This document shows, piece after piece, positions 33,133 to 43,914 of a stretch of DNA of 64,000 nucleotides. How positions within the stretch are numbered: the first letter of the stretch is position 1; each line of letters begins with the position of its first letter. The translations under genes were made by a program, and so were the position numbers. The stretch is taken from positions 89,564,665 to 89,628,664 of the forward strand of contig CM050453.2 of assembly GCA_027563935.2 (NCBI GenBank). The letters run 5' to 3'. The notes under the pieces are model-generated. The model saw nothing but the letters and a program-made list of their open reading frames with translations. It made no database searches and had not been told where the DNA came from. The DNA comes from Costus lasius. Taxonomy: Eukaryota; Streptophyta; Magnoliopsida; Zingiberales; Costaceae.

Positions 33133-34461
33133 ATGCAACGCAATGATTATATAAGCATGCAACTTTATAAGTTGAAATATGTTATTTGTGAAATTTGTGG
33201 ATTTCATGGGCATCATTTTACTGAATGTCAATTAGGAATTCCTCCATGCTTAAACTCATGCCCTAGTACTTACAATCAAAGTTGGGAGAACCATGAAAAT
33301 TATTTTTATCAGAACGACCCAGCCTTTATTCCACAATTAGACTTTAGTGAACCTGAAGAATCCAACCTAGTAGTCATGCTTGAAAAATATACATCTGTTT
33401 TGGAAAAACAAAATGAGTTGGAACAAAATATACAGCTGCAAAAAGCCATGCTTGAAAAGACTCTAGCTGCTATGGAAAAACAAAATGAGAAAATTCATGG
33501 TATGTTTTTTGGTACTAATAAAAATGATATAGAGGATGGAATCCAGGATAAATCTGAGAATTTTGTAGAGTTTGATCAATCATTAGTCATGACTCCTGAT
33601 TATGATGTACCTTCTGCAAATTTTGATGATTTTGAAAATTTTGATGATTGTGATTTACCTTCCTCTGCACTTTACCAGCCATCTAGTCCCCTCTCACATA
33701 ATGAAGTGTCTTGCAACACAAATACTTGGGACATGTTTGAAGAAAAATTTGAACCTTTAGAGACTTGTGAGAAGAAAGATGATGAATTTATGGATCCTCA
33801 AGTAAGAAATAGCGAAAGTGATGAGGATGAATTTGATAGTGTTAGGATGGAATATGTCCCTTCATTTTCATATTACATCGCCACCATTGAAGAGAAAGAA
33901 ATTGAAGAAAAAGATGAGGAAGAGGATCCTGAGCATATTGTACTACCACCTCCTTGTGAACTATCAATTCCTATTCTCCAGGAAAATTCATTGAAAATTT
34001 GCATGACAGATGATAAAGGAGATGACTTTAAGGATAATGCTGATGAGGTGATTGAAATATTTTCTGAATCAAATTCAAGCATAGGTACTGAAAAGATGAT
34101 AACACATAAGATTCTTGATCACATTGGCATTGAGGTAACTGAAAAACCAAAAGCACAAATTGAAAACTTCTTGATCAATCCAAGGTATGAATTCTTTAAT
34201 TTTAATTCTAATCTTCTTCCAGTTGCTAATGTAAATCTAAAGGAAGAATGCATGATTTTACTCTTGGATAAATATAGAAAAATTATTGATTATTCTTTGC
34301 GTGATTTTAACTCTTGTTTTTGTATGCATGCACTTGTCATTGCAACTTGGATCCACCTATTTCACTGGATATATTCTTTGGTGGGCACACTCTTGAGACG
34401 AAGGAAAAGAAGAAGACTACATGCTCTCTACTATGGCACAGATACACCAACTCCACCATGA
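33133..34461 (+). CDS. Gag-derived zinc-knuckle protein of element E (442 aa)
   Basis: This is the only ORF of element E and it has no internal stop. Near the N-terminus is a CX2CX4HX4C zinc knuckle (C19, C22, H27, C32), followed by QLG and a short Asn/Tyr-rich segment. The same order follows the knuckle of gag in element A, so it appears to be the C-terminal part of a gag protein; the capsid part is absent. Residues about 78-125 form a likely coiled coil (EKQNELEQN, EKTLAAMEKQNEK). A long acidic region runs from about 130 to 330, and the end is basic (RRRKRRR). It could bind element RNA through the knuckle and join partner particles through the coiled coil; this is inference. The ATG at 33133 is the first in frame. 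Confidence 0.75.
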   Translation: MQRNDYISMQLYKLKYVICEICGFHGHHFTECQLGIPPCLNSCPSTYNQSWENHENYFYQNDPAFIPQLDFSEPEESNLVVMLEKYTSVLEKQNELEQNIQLQKAMLEKTLAAMEKQNEKIHGMFFGTNKNDIEDGIQDKSENFVEFDQSLVMTPDYDVPSANFDDFENFDDCDLPSSALYQPSSPLSHNEVSCNTNTWDMFEEKFEPLETCEKKDDEFMDPQVRNSESDEDEFDSVRMEYVPSFSYYIATIEEKEIEEKDEEEDPEHIVLPPPCELSIPILQENSLKICMTDDKGDDFKDNADEVIEIFSESNSSIGTEKMITHKILDHIGIEVTEKPKAQIENFLINPRYEFFNFNSNLLPVANVNLKEECMILLLDKYRKIIDYSLRDFNSCFCMHALVIATWIHLFHWIYSLVGTLLRRRKRRRLHALYYGTDTPTPP

Positions 34462-36009
34462 CATGAAGCTGTGGTCAAGCTAATGACCATAAATAAGCGC
34501 TTTTGGGAGGTAGCCTAAAGTTTTTGAATTTTATTAATTTTTGCATTCTTAGTTTTAGTTTTTCATTTTCTTTAAATTTTAATAAATTTTTGACAGCATG
34601 ATTTGATGAATTTTTATTCATGGAAAATCTTTTAATAAGTTGTCTTATATGCAGGAATTTCTTGAAAAATTTTTACTTGAAAGAAAAGTGATCAACAAGA
34701 TGTTCACGGGCGCAGCCGTGAATCATATACCGACCGTGATGACGACATTTTCTTTGTGAGTATGGTTAATATGATTTTGATAGTGAAACATGATGGTATT
34801 TAATGTCTGAAACTTGTTTACATTGTAAAATATGATTATCTTTAATGTGACATAGTTTCTAGATTTTTCTAGGTCATGTTTTCATTCTTTTGATATGATT
34901 ATATAGTTTTTCGCCAACGTTTTTAAAGAGAATTCTTGCAACATTTTTTTGAAATCTATCGTTCATTGATTTTAATGTCTATGTATATGCAATAATTTAA
35001 GTCTAGGGTGTCCTTCATGATATGTTTATTCTCTAAAGCTTTATAGGTATGTATTTTGAATGTTTGTGATTTTTAAGGGTAATCAATTTTGTTTTATTCT
35101 TGATTTTGAACTTAGAAAACATTTTGAGTGATTGATTTGATGACTTAGGAAATTTTTAAAATTTCATGAAGACTTAAATTGTTGAGTAAATTCAATTCTG
35201 GTATTGATAAAATGCATATGTGAATTGTTATATGTTCATGCGACACATGCATAGTATCTTTATACTTGAAAGTTTAATTTATCTATTTCTGCTTGATGAG
35301 AATTTTTATGAATAGAATTTGGTGATATATCTTTAACTGAGATTTGCGCCAACTCCTCTAGTTGAGAAATCTAAAGTCATGAGTTACATTATACCATCGT
35401 TTGGTATACTTTAAATCTGTTGTGATCCAGTAACAGAGGAAGAATTTTTAAATCAAATATTTAACCCTCTTGCAGAAAGATCAACAACGATTTAAATACC
35501 ATGCCACTGACCGGCTTTCTCTGGAAAAAAAAAAGAAGAGAATAAAAATGGAGAAAAAAAAGAAAGCTGTAGGTCAAGTGAACAACTCCGCTGGCTTTCA
35601 TGATTGAGACTACAAGTTAAATTATACTGCTCTATGGTATACTTTAAACAATGTTATGATGCTAACAGTAAAGAGCATATAACAGTTTAAGACCAAATTG
35701 CTTTAAAAATCTCTTATCTTTAACATCACCAAGATTCTTGAAATAAATTTTTGTCTATTGAGTAAGATTGATTTATTAAATTGAAAGTATCTAATATTTA
35801 CTGTGAGAAAAATGAATATTATGACATGAAATTATGAATTTTATCTTTCTTGGATTTTAACTTCTTAGGAATTTATCTCTATTATGATTTTTCTTAAATT
35901 ACTTGAGTTTGAAAGATTGATTACTTAATTTGTGGACTAAGGATGTTATTAAGGGCAAAAACAAATGAATGTTCCTTATCTTTACATTCTTTATACATAT
36001 CAAGGTATT
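34462..36009 (+). other. Element E 3' spacer, non-coding
   Basis: AT-rich. It holds one TCACGGGCGCAGCCGTGA hairpin near 34706, like those of the LTR. Two diverged copies of a GGTATACTTTAAA segment near 35405 and 35636 lie about 230 bp apart, each followed by a short stretch of similar sequence. No ORF of note. Confidence 0.6.
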
Positions 36010-36044
36010 GCTTGAGGACAAGCAAATTTTAAGTTTAGGGTTTT
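36010..36044 (+). other. Polypurine region of element E
   Basis: GCTTGAGGACAAGCAAA, then TTTTAAGTTTAGGG, next to the 3' LTR. It is the same composite motif as in A and B, but with a weak G-run. Confidence 0.75.
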
Positions 36045-37525
36045 TGATGTGTTGCATTTACATCGTGTTTTTGCCTATAATTTACATGATATTTTGGGCT
36101 TAATTGAATGATTTTATGCAATTTCTAATGTTTTTACTTCACTTGGCATAGAATCTTGACTTTTCTTAATTTTTATGAAAATGTAGGTAAAATGGCCCAA
36201 AAATGATGGATTTTACGAGTTTTGAAGCTATAGCATGATTCCCGAGGAGATCACGAGCCTACACATCAAATTTGGGGTGAAAACGGTGAAGAACGAGACA
36301 ATTACGGCCTTGGCCGTAATTATGGATTGGCTGTAATTTTGACAACGAGCGAAGGGCATAAAACGGCTAAGTTAAAAAGCTCACAGAAACTTTCACGGGT
36401 GAGGCCGTGAATCCATCACCGTCCGTGAATATTTTTGTGCGCAGGAGTTTTATTCACAGAAGAATTACGGCTGTGGCCGTAAACTCATCACGAACCGTGA
36501 AAACGTCCGCCCTTTCGTTTTTTCACTCGGTTCGACTCCAAATTAAACCAGAATTGAACCAAACTCTCCAGAAACCTTCCTATATGGGTTCTATATTGAT
36601 TAGACTATAAAAGGAAGGGTTTTGGAAGGGTTTCGGGGGCTTCTAGGCACGAAAATGAATGGTTGTAGCGGCGGCGGCGGAAATAAATTCTAAGGCAAAA
36701 TTCCGGCGAGAGATCACGCAAAGGAGAGGATTTGACGCTTCATCTTCATCACCAGATCAAGGGGAAGAGTTTTAATTACTTTCCTAGTGTCTCTTTACAT
36801 TATTTTTGAGAGATTACATGTTGAATTCATTGATGAACATGCTGTTTGCTTTGAACATGAATGTGTAAACCCTATTTTCGGGATTTGGGGATTAGCCCGT
36901 TGATGATTTATGGATTGAATATATTGTTTTAAATCTTTTACATGAATTTTATAGATTTGATTTGATTAGAATTGTACGTATTTCGCTTTAATACTCTGGC
37001 CAAGTTTTATTGCATCTTAGACGTTGCGAGAAGGACCGAGAGGTGAATCGCAACGTCGGAACTATTCTTTTCAAACCTACGAATCCGATCACGAGAGTAG
37101 TTCAGATTTTTTTGAAGGATTCACATGGTTTTTCATAGAACTTAATGGATCTATTTATGTTAATTGTCACGAGAGTAGGAAATTAATATAAATAGATACC
37201 GGATTACGCTTCGAGAGAGGTAATATGTACCTTAGGAAAAATCCCTTTCAAAACTATAATAATCTGTTTAAAGATTTATTTTTATTAAATTCATAATCGT
37301 CAACGTGGTGAAACCCTAGATCCTGAATTTATCTAAATTGATTTTAAGCCAAAACTCTAAAACCACCTTTTTGTTTTCTTGCATTAGAAGTTTTCAAAAC
37401 AAAAACTACAATTTGAATCATCTAGATATAGATCGATCGTGTAATCGGTACTTGACTGCCAGATCCTCATGGGATCGATAACTTTTATTACTTCGATAAA
37501 TCCGTGCAGTTGCGGATACCTATCA
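36045..37525 (+). repeat. Element E 3' LTR
   Basis: 1481 bp, same length as the 5' LTR. It starts TGATGTGTTGC and ends ACCTATCA, followed by ATATG. The TATAAAA is at 36606-36612. The open frame at 36407-36610 is LTR sequence. Confidence 0.95.
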
Positions 37526-38225
37526 ATATGCAAAGAGTTCCTTACGCATCTACTGTAAGTATTTTTGATGTATATCATGATATGTACAAGACCTAATATC
37601 TCTTATGTTGTTTGGGTTGTTAGTAGATTTATGTCTAAACTTGGAGGAAAGCATTCGAATGTTGTAAAGTGGATCATGAGATATCTTAGAGGCACAATTG
37701 ACTTAAAGCTTTATTTTGATAGTGATGAGCCTACTCTAGTTGGTTACACTGATTTTGATATGACATGAGATATTGATTCTAAAAAATCTACTTCTAGTTA
37801 TTTGATCACTTTTGCAAGTGGTGCAGTGGCATGATAATCGCGATTGCAAAAATGTGTTGTATTGTCAACTATAGAAGCAAAATTTATTACAATAACTAAT
37901 GCATACAAGGAATTATTTAGATGAAAAAGTTTATGGAGGAACTTGGCTTTTCTCTAGAGATATGTGTTTTATTTTGTGATATAGTCATAACACTATTCAT
38001 CTTGGAAAGAACTATATATTTCATTCTAGATTAAAACACATTGATATAAGATATTATTAGATACGTGATATATTTGATAAAAAAAATTATTAGAACTTGA
38101 GAAGGTTCACATAGAGGATAAGGATAATGGTGCTAATATGTTAACAAAAACTTTGCAGAAGGAGAAGTTTGAGACTTGTAAATTGATTGCTGAATTGATG
38201 AACCTCCCCACATAGTTGAGAGGGG
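37526..38225 (+). pseudogene. Copia F pol remnant, part 2: RNase H and pol end
   Basis: This continues the RT of 29820-31217 beyond element E. After PYASTV come TRPNISY, VVKWIMRYLRGT and a GYTDFDM motif. SKKSTSSYL, SRLQKCVVLST, a YKELFR block and a pol end with DNGANMLTKTL-like residues (near 38120) follow. This is the normal copia order for the connection, RNase H and tail. Several stops and frame changes show it is dead. It ends at a GAGAGGGGAAGAA polypurine tract near 38220. Confidence 0.85.
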
Positions 38226-38231
38226 AAGAAT
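38219..38231 (+). other. Polypurine tract of copia F
   Basis: GAGAGGGGAAGAA immediately before TTGTTGGGCC, the usual copia 3' LTR junction. Confidence 0.75.
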
Positions 38232-38232
38232 T

Positions 38233-39051
38233 GTTGGGCCAATGGGTCTCTCTTATGTGAAGAGGGCCCATAATTAAAAGCCCATTAGGGTAAGAGGTAT
38301 ATTTAGGTCAGGAGGCATTTGCAATTTTCATAGCAGCATATTGACAGCAGGATATTTAGGTCATGAGGCTGGAAATTGTTTGCTCATTGTCTTCTCTGCA
38401 CAATTGTGATTAAATTGGCAATCTGATGCTATCTATGGTCGGATTGATCTAAATTATGGACAGTGGCTCGAGAACTCATTGATCTTCATTCTAAATAGTG
38501 ATGACATAATTCTGATGTACAAAACTTTCTCCACTGAGCCCAAATTGTAGCTTTAGATTTGGTTTTCTATTTTTTGCTAGGCAGCTGTGGTCTCTATAAT
38601 CACATGCACGATCAACTAGCCATTTGTGGTTCGATTGTTCTAAATTTTGAGCAAATTTAGAGCTATCACAAATCTTTATTTTCAATGGTGAAGATCATTT
38701 TTTATGGTACAAAACTCTTGCAGATTTATCTCAAAGCTTGAGCATATTTATGAGCAAATTTCTAGTGATTTTCATTGTTGCTCTCTTGTTAATTTTATAA
38801 TTATTGGAGTTGTATTCTCCTTATATCCAATTGGATGCCTCTTGTTCTTATTTTACAACATAATAGAGATTCTTGGGTGGACTTTGTGTACCGTGAATTT
38901 TTCCCATTGATTTTGGGGGTTTCTATATAAATCTCATGTGTTCTTATTATGTCATTTTGATTTTATAGCTTGAGCATTATTTTTACATCTTCATTATTGT
39001 GATTTATTTATCTTTCTGTTGCAATACTCTCTATTCAATCTCTTACAACAT
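38233..39051 (+). repeat. Putative copia F 3' LTR
   Basis: Starts TGTTGGGCC after the polypurine tract. The end is placed at TTACAACA near 39051 because TGTTG...CAACA would give matching inverted ends, but no partner LTR is in the window to confirm it. No genes; short open frames at 38491-38910 show no domain. Confidence 0.5.
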
Positions 39052-40140
39052 GGTCTAATATTCTTTATCTAGTTGGTATTATAAGTTAAAAGTACTTTAC
39101 ATCTTGGTATGTTTTACTCATTTTAGATAAAGTTCAAACTTATTGGCTATTATAGTGATGCAGGAGCATTCTCGCATGATATTAGACTTAATTTTGACTT
39201 GGTCAAATTTTGCATGATTATTTTAAACCTTGATTTAACATAGACTTAGTCAATGTTTATGTCTAAATTTTAAATGCAATCATAAGTTTAATGAGACACT
39301 AATCCATATCATATATGTCATACGAGGTCACATCGAATCAAGGTCAAATCTTCAGCCCAAGTTCAACTAGAGTTCAAACACAAATTCAATCAACCAAAGA
39401 AAAGATCTTGGGCCATATGAGTAGCCAGCCCACAAAGAAAAGAAGCCCACACCTTTTCCAGCCTAAGTCAACCATACTAAAGCAGAAACTGCAGATTTTC
39501 GGTCAAAAATAGAGAAGCTCGGCAGCTCGCGTATAAGGGAAGAATGCAGTTCGTGTGAGTCTGCAGAACAGAGGGAAGCAGCTTGCGTCTGGAGGAAGAC
39601 TACCTATGTGAGAGCAGCAACGACTACATGTTTGCGTGAAGAGAACCTCCAACGGCTACATGTTGCTTGCCTATAACATTGTATATCCCTCATGTATTTG
39701 GAGCTACTGAAATCCCTGATGCTTTGCACAACATAGAAGAGCACGTTTTGTTCTTCATCCTAGAAGACTTGGTTTCAATTGAGCATTATCAGATCAACCT
39801 ACGCATCCTATCAACGTTTAATGATTGATAATTTTTGTGTAGCTATTTTTGTGCCTCCCTATTTTGATTAGTCTTATTGTCATATCTATTTTGCACGTTC
39901 AATAAGCATCTAACTCTCTATTTTTGGGTCCAACTGAAAGTATACATTTAGTTCTAATGCCGGATTTAGTCCGTTCTGATAAAGGATCACTAGATGCTAA
40001 CACAAGACATAGCTACTTTTCATAAATGATTATTCTCTATAGCACTATATTCTAGTTGTTTTCTGAATTCTGAGAGTAATTGGATTTTAATTTCAATAGA
40101 TTTGCATGATAATAGCCCCTCCTACATCACATAGTAGTGA
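39052..40140. other. Intergenic DNA, possible old LTR
   Basis: AT-rich. The 39160-39560 part has GGCCATATGAG, CAGCCCA and GCCCACAC words often seen in copia LTRs, but I could not fix its edges. No gene. Confidence 0.3.
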
Positions 40141-40510
40141 TTAGAGAGGAAATAACACTGAATCAATAAAATACTATAGGTTATTTGTTCAGTTATAGAG
40201 ATGTTGTGTTTACTTTGAATTTGAAGCAACAACCTATTGTAAATCTAAAATGATACAAATAGTTTAAGATGAAGCTATTAAAATTGTTATGGACAAATAC
40301 TCCAGCCATTGGGAAAGAGTTATATTTTTGGTAATAAACATAAATACATTGATAGAAAGCTTCATTTTTATAAGAGAAAGCATCAATAAAAAAAGAGCTG
40401 GAGCTAAGATATATAAAGTGTAAAAATCAAATTGTTGATATGCTTATAAAGCCCTTCAGGTTTAAAATTTTGGATTAACTAATTCAAGTTCAAGAGGGAC
40501 GTAAGGACAT
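40141..40510 (+). pseudogene. Copia I remnant: end of RNase H
   Basis: Fragments in shifting frames resemble the end of copia pol: KQQPIV (near 40230), then a KHID-type HFYKRKH block and LELRYIKCKNQIVDM (near 40395-40440), which matches the family's pattern ending in ADxxTKxL. A TTCAAGAGGGA purine tract near 40489 would mark the 3' end. Too short and broken to function. Confidence 0.65.
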
Positions 40511-41165
40511 AAACTTGAATTAGTCACATATGTTTTATTTAATACACCAAATATATTATATCTTAAGTAAAAAAATGATCTATGTAAAAATACTCTTCGT
40601 TACCTCGTAAACGCACACTGCAGTTTTTCTTCTCCAGATTTCTGTCTACTATTCTGCGCTTCCCTTCTCTCTGTTCTGCATTTTCCCTTTTTCTGTCTGT
40701 TCTATTCTGCGTCTGAAGACAACACTGTATACCTTCCGTCAAAGGTTTCTTGGAGATCATATGTTTGGAGTTTACTTTTCTAAAGAAATTCTACGTCTTA
40801 TTAAAGTTGATATTACAAGCAAATCTAAAGAATTTCATTCTAAGAGCACAGTCTTTAAACTTGTTGTTGAGGAGGAAATAGTTGGGAAATACTTATCGTC
40901 CAAGGAAAACTACAACATCAAACTTTTTATGTGCCTGTTCTTTTTATCTAGCCCTTTGCCTATAAAAGGACATCTAGGGTTCATGTTAAGATTCACTCAG
41001 TTTATGATGGACCATAATATTTGTAAAAGGGATGAACAGACGCTAATCTATTGCTGTCGACTCATTCTTACTATAAAATTCGTTGTTCATTTTCTATTAA
41101 GTGTACTTAAAGACAAAGTATTTGATTGTGTCCGTAAACATGCAAAAAAAATAGAGTCAAGGTGA
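40511..41165 (+). repeat. Probable LTR of copia I
   Basis: Follows the purine tract of copia I and contains CCTATAAAAGG at about 40968-40978, a typical LTR core promoter followed by ATCTAGGGTTC. A 134-codon open frame at 40761-41165 overlaps it; its composition is AT-driven and no domain is recognisable, so I treat it as chance. LTR edges were not located. Confidence 0.4.
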
Positions 41166-41830
41166 TACATTTTGGGCCACGCTTTCCCTCTAAATATGAC
41201 AAAATGGCCGTCATCGCCCGTACCAGGGAGAGGCGAAGCGGTATAGTGACGACTTCACACGCGCACGTCGCTTGGAGGAGGCCTGATCTCGCGCCGGAGT
41301 GGAGCGGGGCAGACGCGAGCGCTCCAGTCACGCTGCCGCCCAATCCGCGCGCCAACCGAGCTGACACCATATCAACCACTGCGTCCACTTTCCGGGGCCC
41401 AGCCGCCGAGGCCGGGGCATGTCGCGGGTCTATCTAGGATCGGCTCGTCGGCACCCTTGAACCAGCCCAGTACGCGATTGGCTTAAACGAACTCCGCCAA
41501 CCTCACCGTCTGACTGCGGCTCTCATTGCTTGCTGTTCGGATGCCGCGCAAAAGACGCGAGATGTCACCCGCCCTGAGCTGTCGGGGAGGCCCGTCTGGA
41601 GCAATCGAGGATCAACGTGTCGTGGCCCCGGCTCCATTCAATGGGCCCACTGCATGTGGGCCCTTGAGATTCGAGCCGTCGCGACAGCCTCTGACCCATA
41701 TGGGAAAGTTTTCGCACATGCATGACCCTAGATTCTTTTTGCCTTTCCGAGTGAGATACCCGCATCGGAACCCTCCTCCAAGCATGGAACCAGAACGGCG
41801 ATTAGACTAGTGCATGAACGGGTACGGCTT
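41166..41830. other. GC-rich unassigned stretch upstream of the gene island
   Basis: An abrupt rise in GC and CpG after AT-rich repeat DNA. Short frames on both strands (for example 41162-41437 and 41526-41810) show no known domain. It may be the distal promoter of AHL or downstream exons of the divergent transcript proposed at 41860-42417. Confidence 0.4.
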
Positions 41831-41859
41831 CAGCGAGTGGGAAAATTATTACCTGTTGC

Positions 41860-42417
41860 CGGGCCGCGCATGCTGGATTCCATAACGTGGGAGCCACGCT
41901 GTTTCCCCAAAGTCCAAATCGAGGTGGTCATAACAATGCGGATCCGGTCGACGACGTCGAGGAAACTCCAGCCGTTCCAACCAATCAACTCCATGGCTTC
42001 AGCCAATGATGAGACATGATTGGCATGCTCGGGTGCACTGCTTCTGCGGTAGGCCACTGGATCAGCATCTGGTGTAATTATGTGGATAACTACGGAGATT
42101 AATGTTGTTCAGGTGACAGATGGACATCATTATATTTTATAAGCTGACCTGAGCGAAGAGAAGCTCGAAAGCGGAGAAGGAAAGAAATGAAAGCTCAAGA
42201 ATGGCTCCGTCCGATTTGACGGCTATAAATCATGAGCGGAATGGAGCAGAAGGAGAGATCAGAGATAGCTGATGAATAGGAGGGAGCTGCAGCCTGCAGT
42301 AGGAGATGGATAATTTGGAGATCTTCCAAGTTACGTAGCAGCGGGAGAGGGCGGAGGCGGAGCTTGAGAACGTGGGAGAGTTCAACAGACAACGACAGAG
42401 GAGAGAGTATAATTTAT
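41860..42417 (-). ncRNA. Candidate divergent spliced transcript upstream of AHL (speculative)
   Basis: On the minus strand a TATA-like CTATAAATTATA (around 42406-42417) is followed about 260 bp later by a possible donor CTCAG|GTCAGC near 42150. Possible acceptors occur near 42055-42075 (CTACCGCAG). A second block then ends at CAACAG|GTAATA near 41855. Small frames inside it (42195-42392 and 41830-42057) match nothing I know. It could be a short non-coding RNA sharing a divergent promoter with AHL, or chance. I see signals only, no conservation. Confidence 0.25.
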
Positions 42418-42993
42418 AGTAAAAGTTGGGACCCACCCACCGCCTCTACGCATTTCGCTGACTTGCTGTAGAGACCAAACCCTATTACCTTCATCGATTC
42501 GACACCCTCTCCCTCTACCCGGCCCCTTCTCCTTCTCCTTCTCCATCGATCCATTGACCTGTCCTAATCCTAATCCATCACCTTCCTAAAACAATTAATT
42601 CCATCTCCAATTACACCATTTCCCTCATTCCTCTCCTCCCTCACCGCCTGCTGCATCTTACTAAACCCATTTGCTGTTGTTCATCCTTTTTTTTTTTTTA
42701 GTAAGCTGTTGTTCATCCTTGATCTAGCAGCTTTCGATTTCTAGACAGGATATGCTTTGTTTTAGAAAAGCGAATTAAGAAAGGAGAGACAGCACGCCGC
42801 CTTCAGTGTTTTGTATTCATTTCCAATAGCCCATATCTTTTCTTTGCTCATCCAATTGCCAATCTTCCTTGACAAATTATATCTCCTACTTGATCCATCT
42901 GCACAGTACTCCCATTCTTCAGGTTTCTCACTAGCTATCTTCGGTTTTTTATAAGGTTAAATAAAGCAAGAAGATCACAAATTAAACCAAGTC
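42418..42993 (+). promoter_or_regulatory. AHL promoter and 5' leader region
   Basis: Pyrimidine-rich, with CTCCTTCTCC repeats near 42520-42545, typical of plant leaders, and GATCCAT words. A TTTTATAAGG at about 42946 is TATA-like but only about 45 bp from the ATG, so it would leave a very short leader; an upstream start is more likely. GCTGTTGTTCATCCTT occurs twice (near 42672 and 42706) around a T-run. Confidence 0.45.
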
Positions 42994-43914
42994 ATGGATG
43001 GCCAGCAACTCCCTCCTCCCTTCCACAGAGACTTTAACGCCCTCCACCACTTTCAGCAGCTTCAGCAACAGCACAACACGCCGCCGTCAAAGATAGAGGA
43101 CGACTTCAGCGGTGTCGGCCGCCACAGCCACGGCCGGAAGCGCGACCATGACGAAGGCGGCAGCGACGGGAACGCCAACTCCAACGGCGGAGACTCCAAG
43201 GAGCTGGTCCCCGCTGCCACATCCTCCGGCGGCGGGGGCAGCGCTGAAGGCGACCAGAGCATGCGGCGCCCCCGCGGCCGCCCCGCCGGCTCCAAGAACA
43301 AGCCGAAGCCGCCCATCATCATCACCCAAGACAGCGCCAACACGCTGCGGTCGCACGTGATGGAGGTCGCAGGCGGCTGCGACATCGTCGAGAGCGTCAA
43401 CACCTTCGCCCGCCGCCGGCAGTGCGGAGTATGCGTTCTCAGCGGAAGCGGCACGGTCAACAACGTGACGCTGCGCCAACCGGCCTCGGCGAGCGCCGTC
43501 GTGGCTCTCCATGGGCGGTTCGAGATTCTCTCGCTCTCTGGGTCGTTCCTGCCCCCGCCTGCCCCTCCGGCGGCTACGGGGTTAGCGATCTACTTGTCGG
43601 GCGGACAGGGGCAGGTCGTGGGGGGCAGCGTCGTGGGGCCACTGATCGCGTCTGGGCCGGTGATCATAATGGCGGCATCGTTCGGGAACGCAGCTTACGA
43701 AAGGCTGCCGCTCGAAGAGGAAGATTCACTGCCATCTCAGCAGGGCGGGCTAGGGTCGCCTGGGCTGGTGGGGCAATCGCCGCCTCCGCCGCAGCTGCTT
43801 GATCAGCACAATCCGCTTCTCCATGGCCTGCCGCAAAACCTGCTCAACAATGTGCAGTTGCCGGGCGACGCGTACAGCTGGGCTACCGGCGGAGGAGGCC
43901 TCGCGCCCTACTGA
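42994..43914 (+). CDS. AHL: AT-hook motif nuclear-localized (AHL) protein, clade A type I
   Basis: A nuclear DNA-binding regulator of 306 aa, intronless as expected for clade A. The N-terminal ~90 residues are Gln-, His- and Gly-rich. The AT-hook is at about 91-104 with the RGRP core (94-97) and the type-I extension GSKNKPK; it binds the minor groove of AT-rich DNA. The PPC/DUF296 domain follows at about 115-240, with [20 protein letters not shown] and [21 protein letters not shown]; in the family it drives trimer formation and contact with other factors. The C-terminus is Pro/Gln-rich. AHLs control growth, flowering and hormone responses; which of these applies cannot be told. Residue 144 is Cys where the family usually has Arg (RRQRGV). 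The start has a good context (AGTCATGG). The gene is strongly GC-rich, unlike its flanks. It is the only confident host gene here. Confidence 0.96.
   Translation: MDGQQLPPPFHRDFNALHHFQQLQQQHNTPPSKIEDDFSGVGRHSHGRKRDHDEGGSDGNANSNGGDSKELVPAATSSGGGGSAEGDQSMRRPRGRPAGSKNKPKPPIIITQDSANTLRSHVMEVAGGCDIVESVNTFARRRQCGVCVLSGSGTVNNVTLRQPASASAVVALHGRFEILSLSGSFLPPPAPPAATGLAIYLSGGQGQVVGGSVVGPLIASGPVIIMAASFGNAAYERLPLEEEDSLPSQQGGLGSPGLVGQSPPPPQLLDQHNPLLHGLPQNLLNNVQLPGDAYSWATGGGGLAPY

Larger units (their letters stand above)
31218..37525 (+). mobile_element. Element E: complete non-autonomous Athila-like LTR retrotransposon (6.3 kb)
   Basis: Two LTRs of 1481 bp each, TG...CA ends, tRNA-Asp primer site at 32705-32722, the GCTTGAGGACAAGCAAA motif before the second LTR and an ATATG duplication make this structurally complete. 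Inside is a single ORF (33133-34461) with a zinc knuckle; there is no protease, RT, RNase H or integrase. It would need enzymes from a relative of A or B. The LTRs differ by only a few percent by eye, so it moved more recently than its host copia F decayed. Large spacer regions at 32723-33132 and 34462-36009 are non-coding. Confidence 0.93.

Noticed and set aside
40761..41165. 134-codon open frame, at first taken as a small gene
   Set aside because: It crosses a CCTATAAAAGG LTR-like promoter beside a copia remnant and has no domain; most likely LTR sequence.
43062..43802. Long open frames on the other strand and frames of the AHL gene
   Set aside because: High GC content leaves few stop codons; the + frame with AT-hook and PPC domain explains the DNA.
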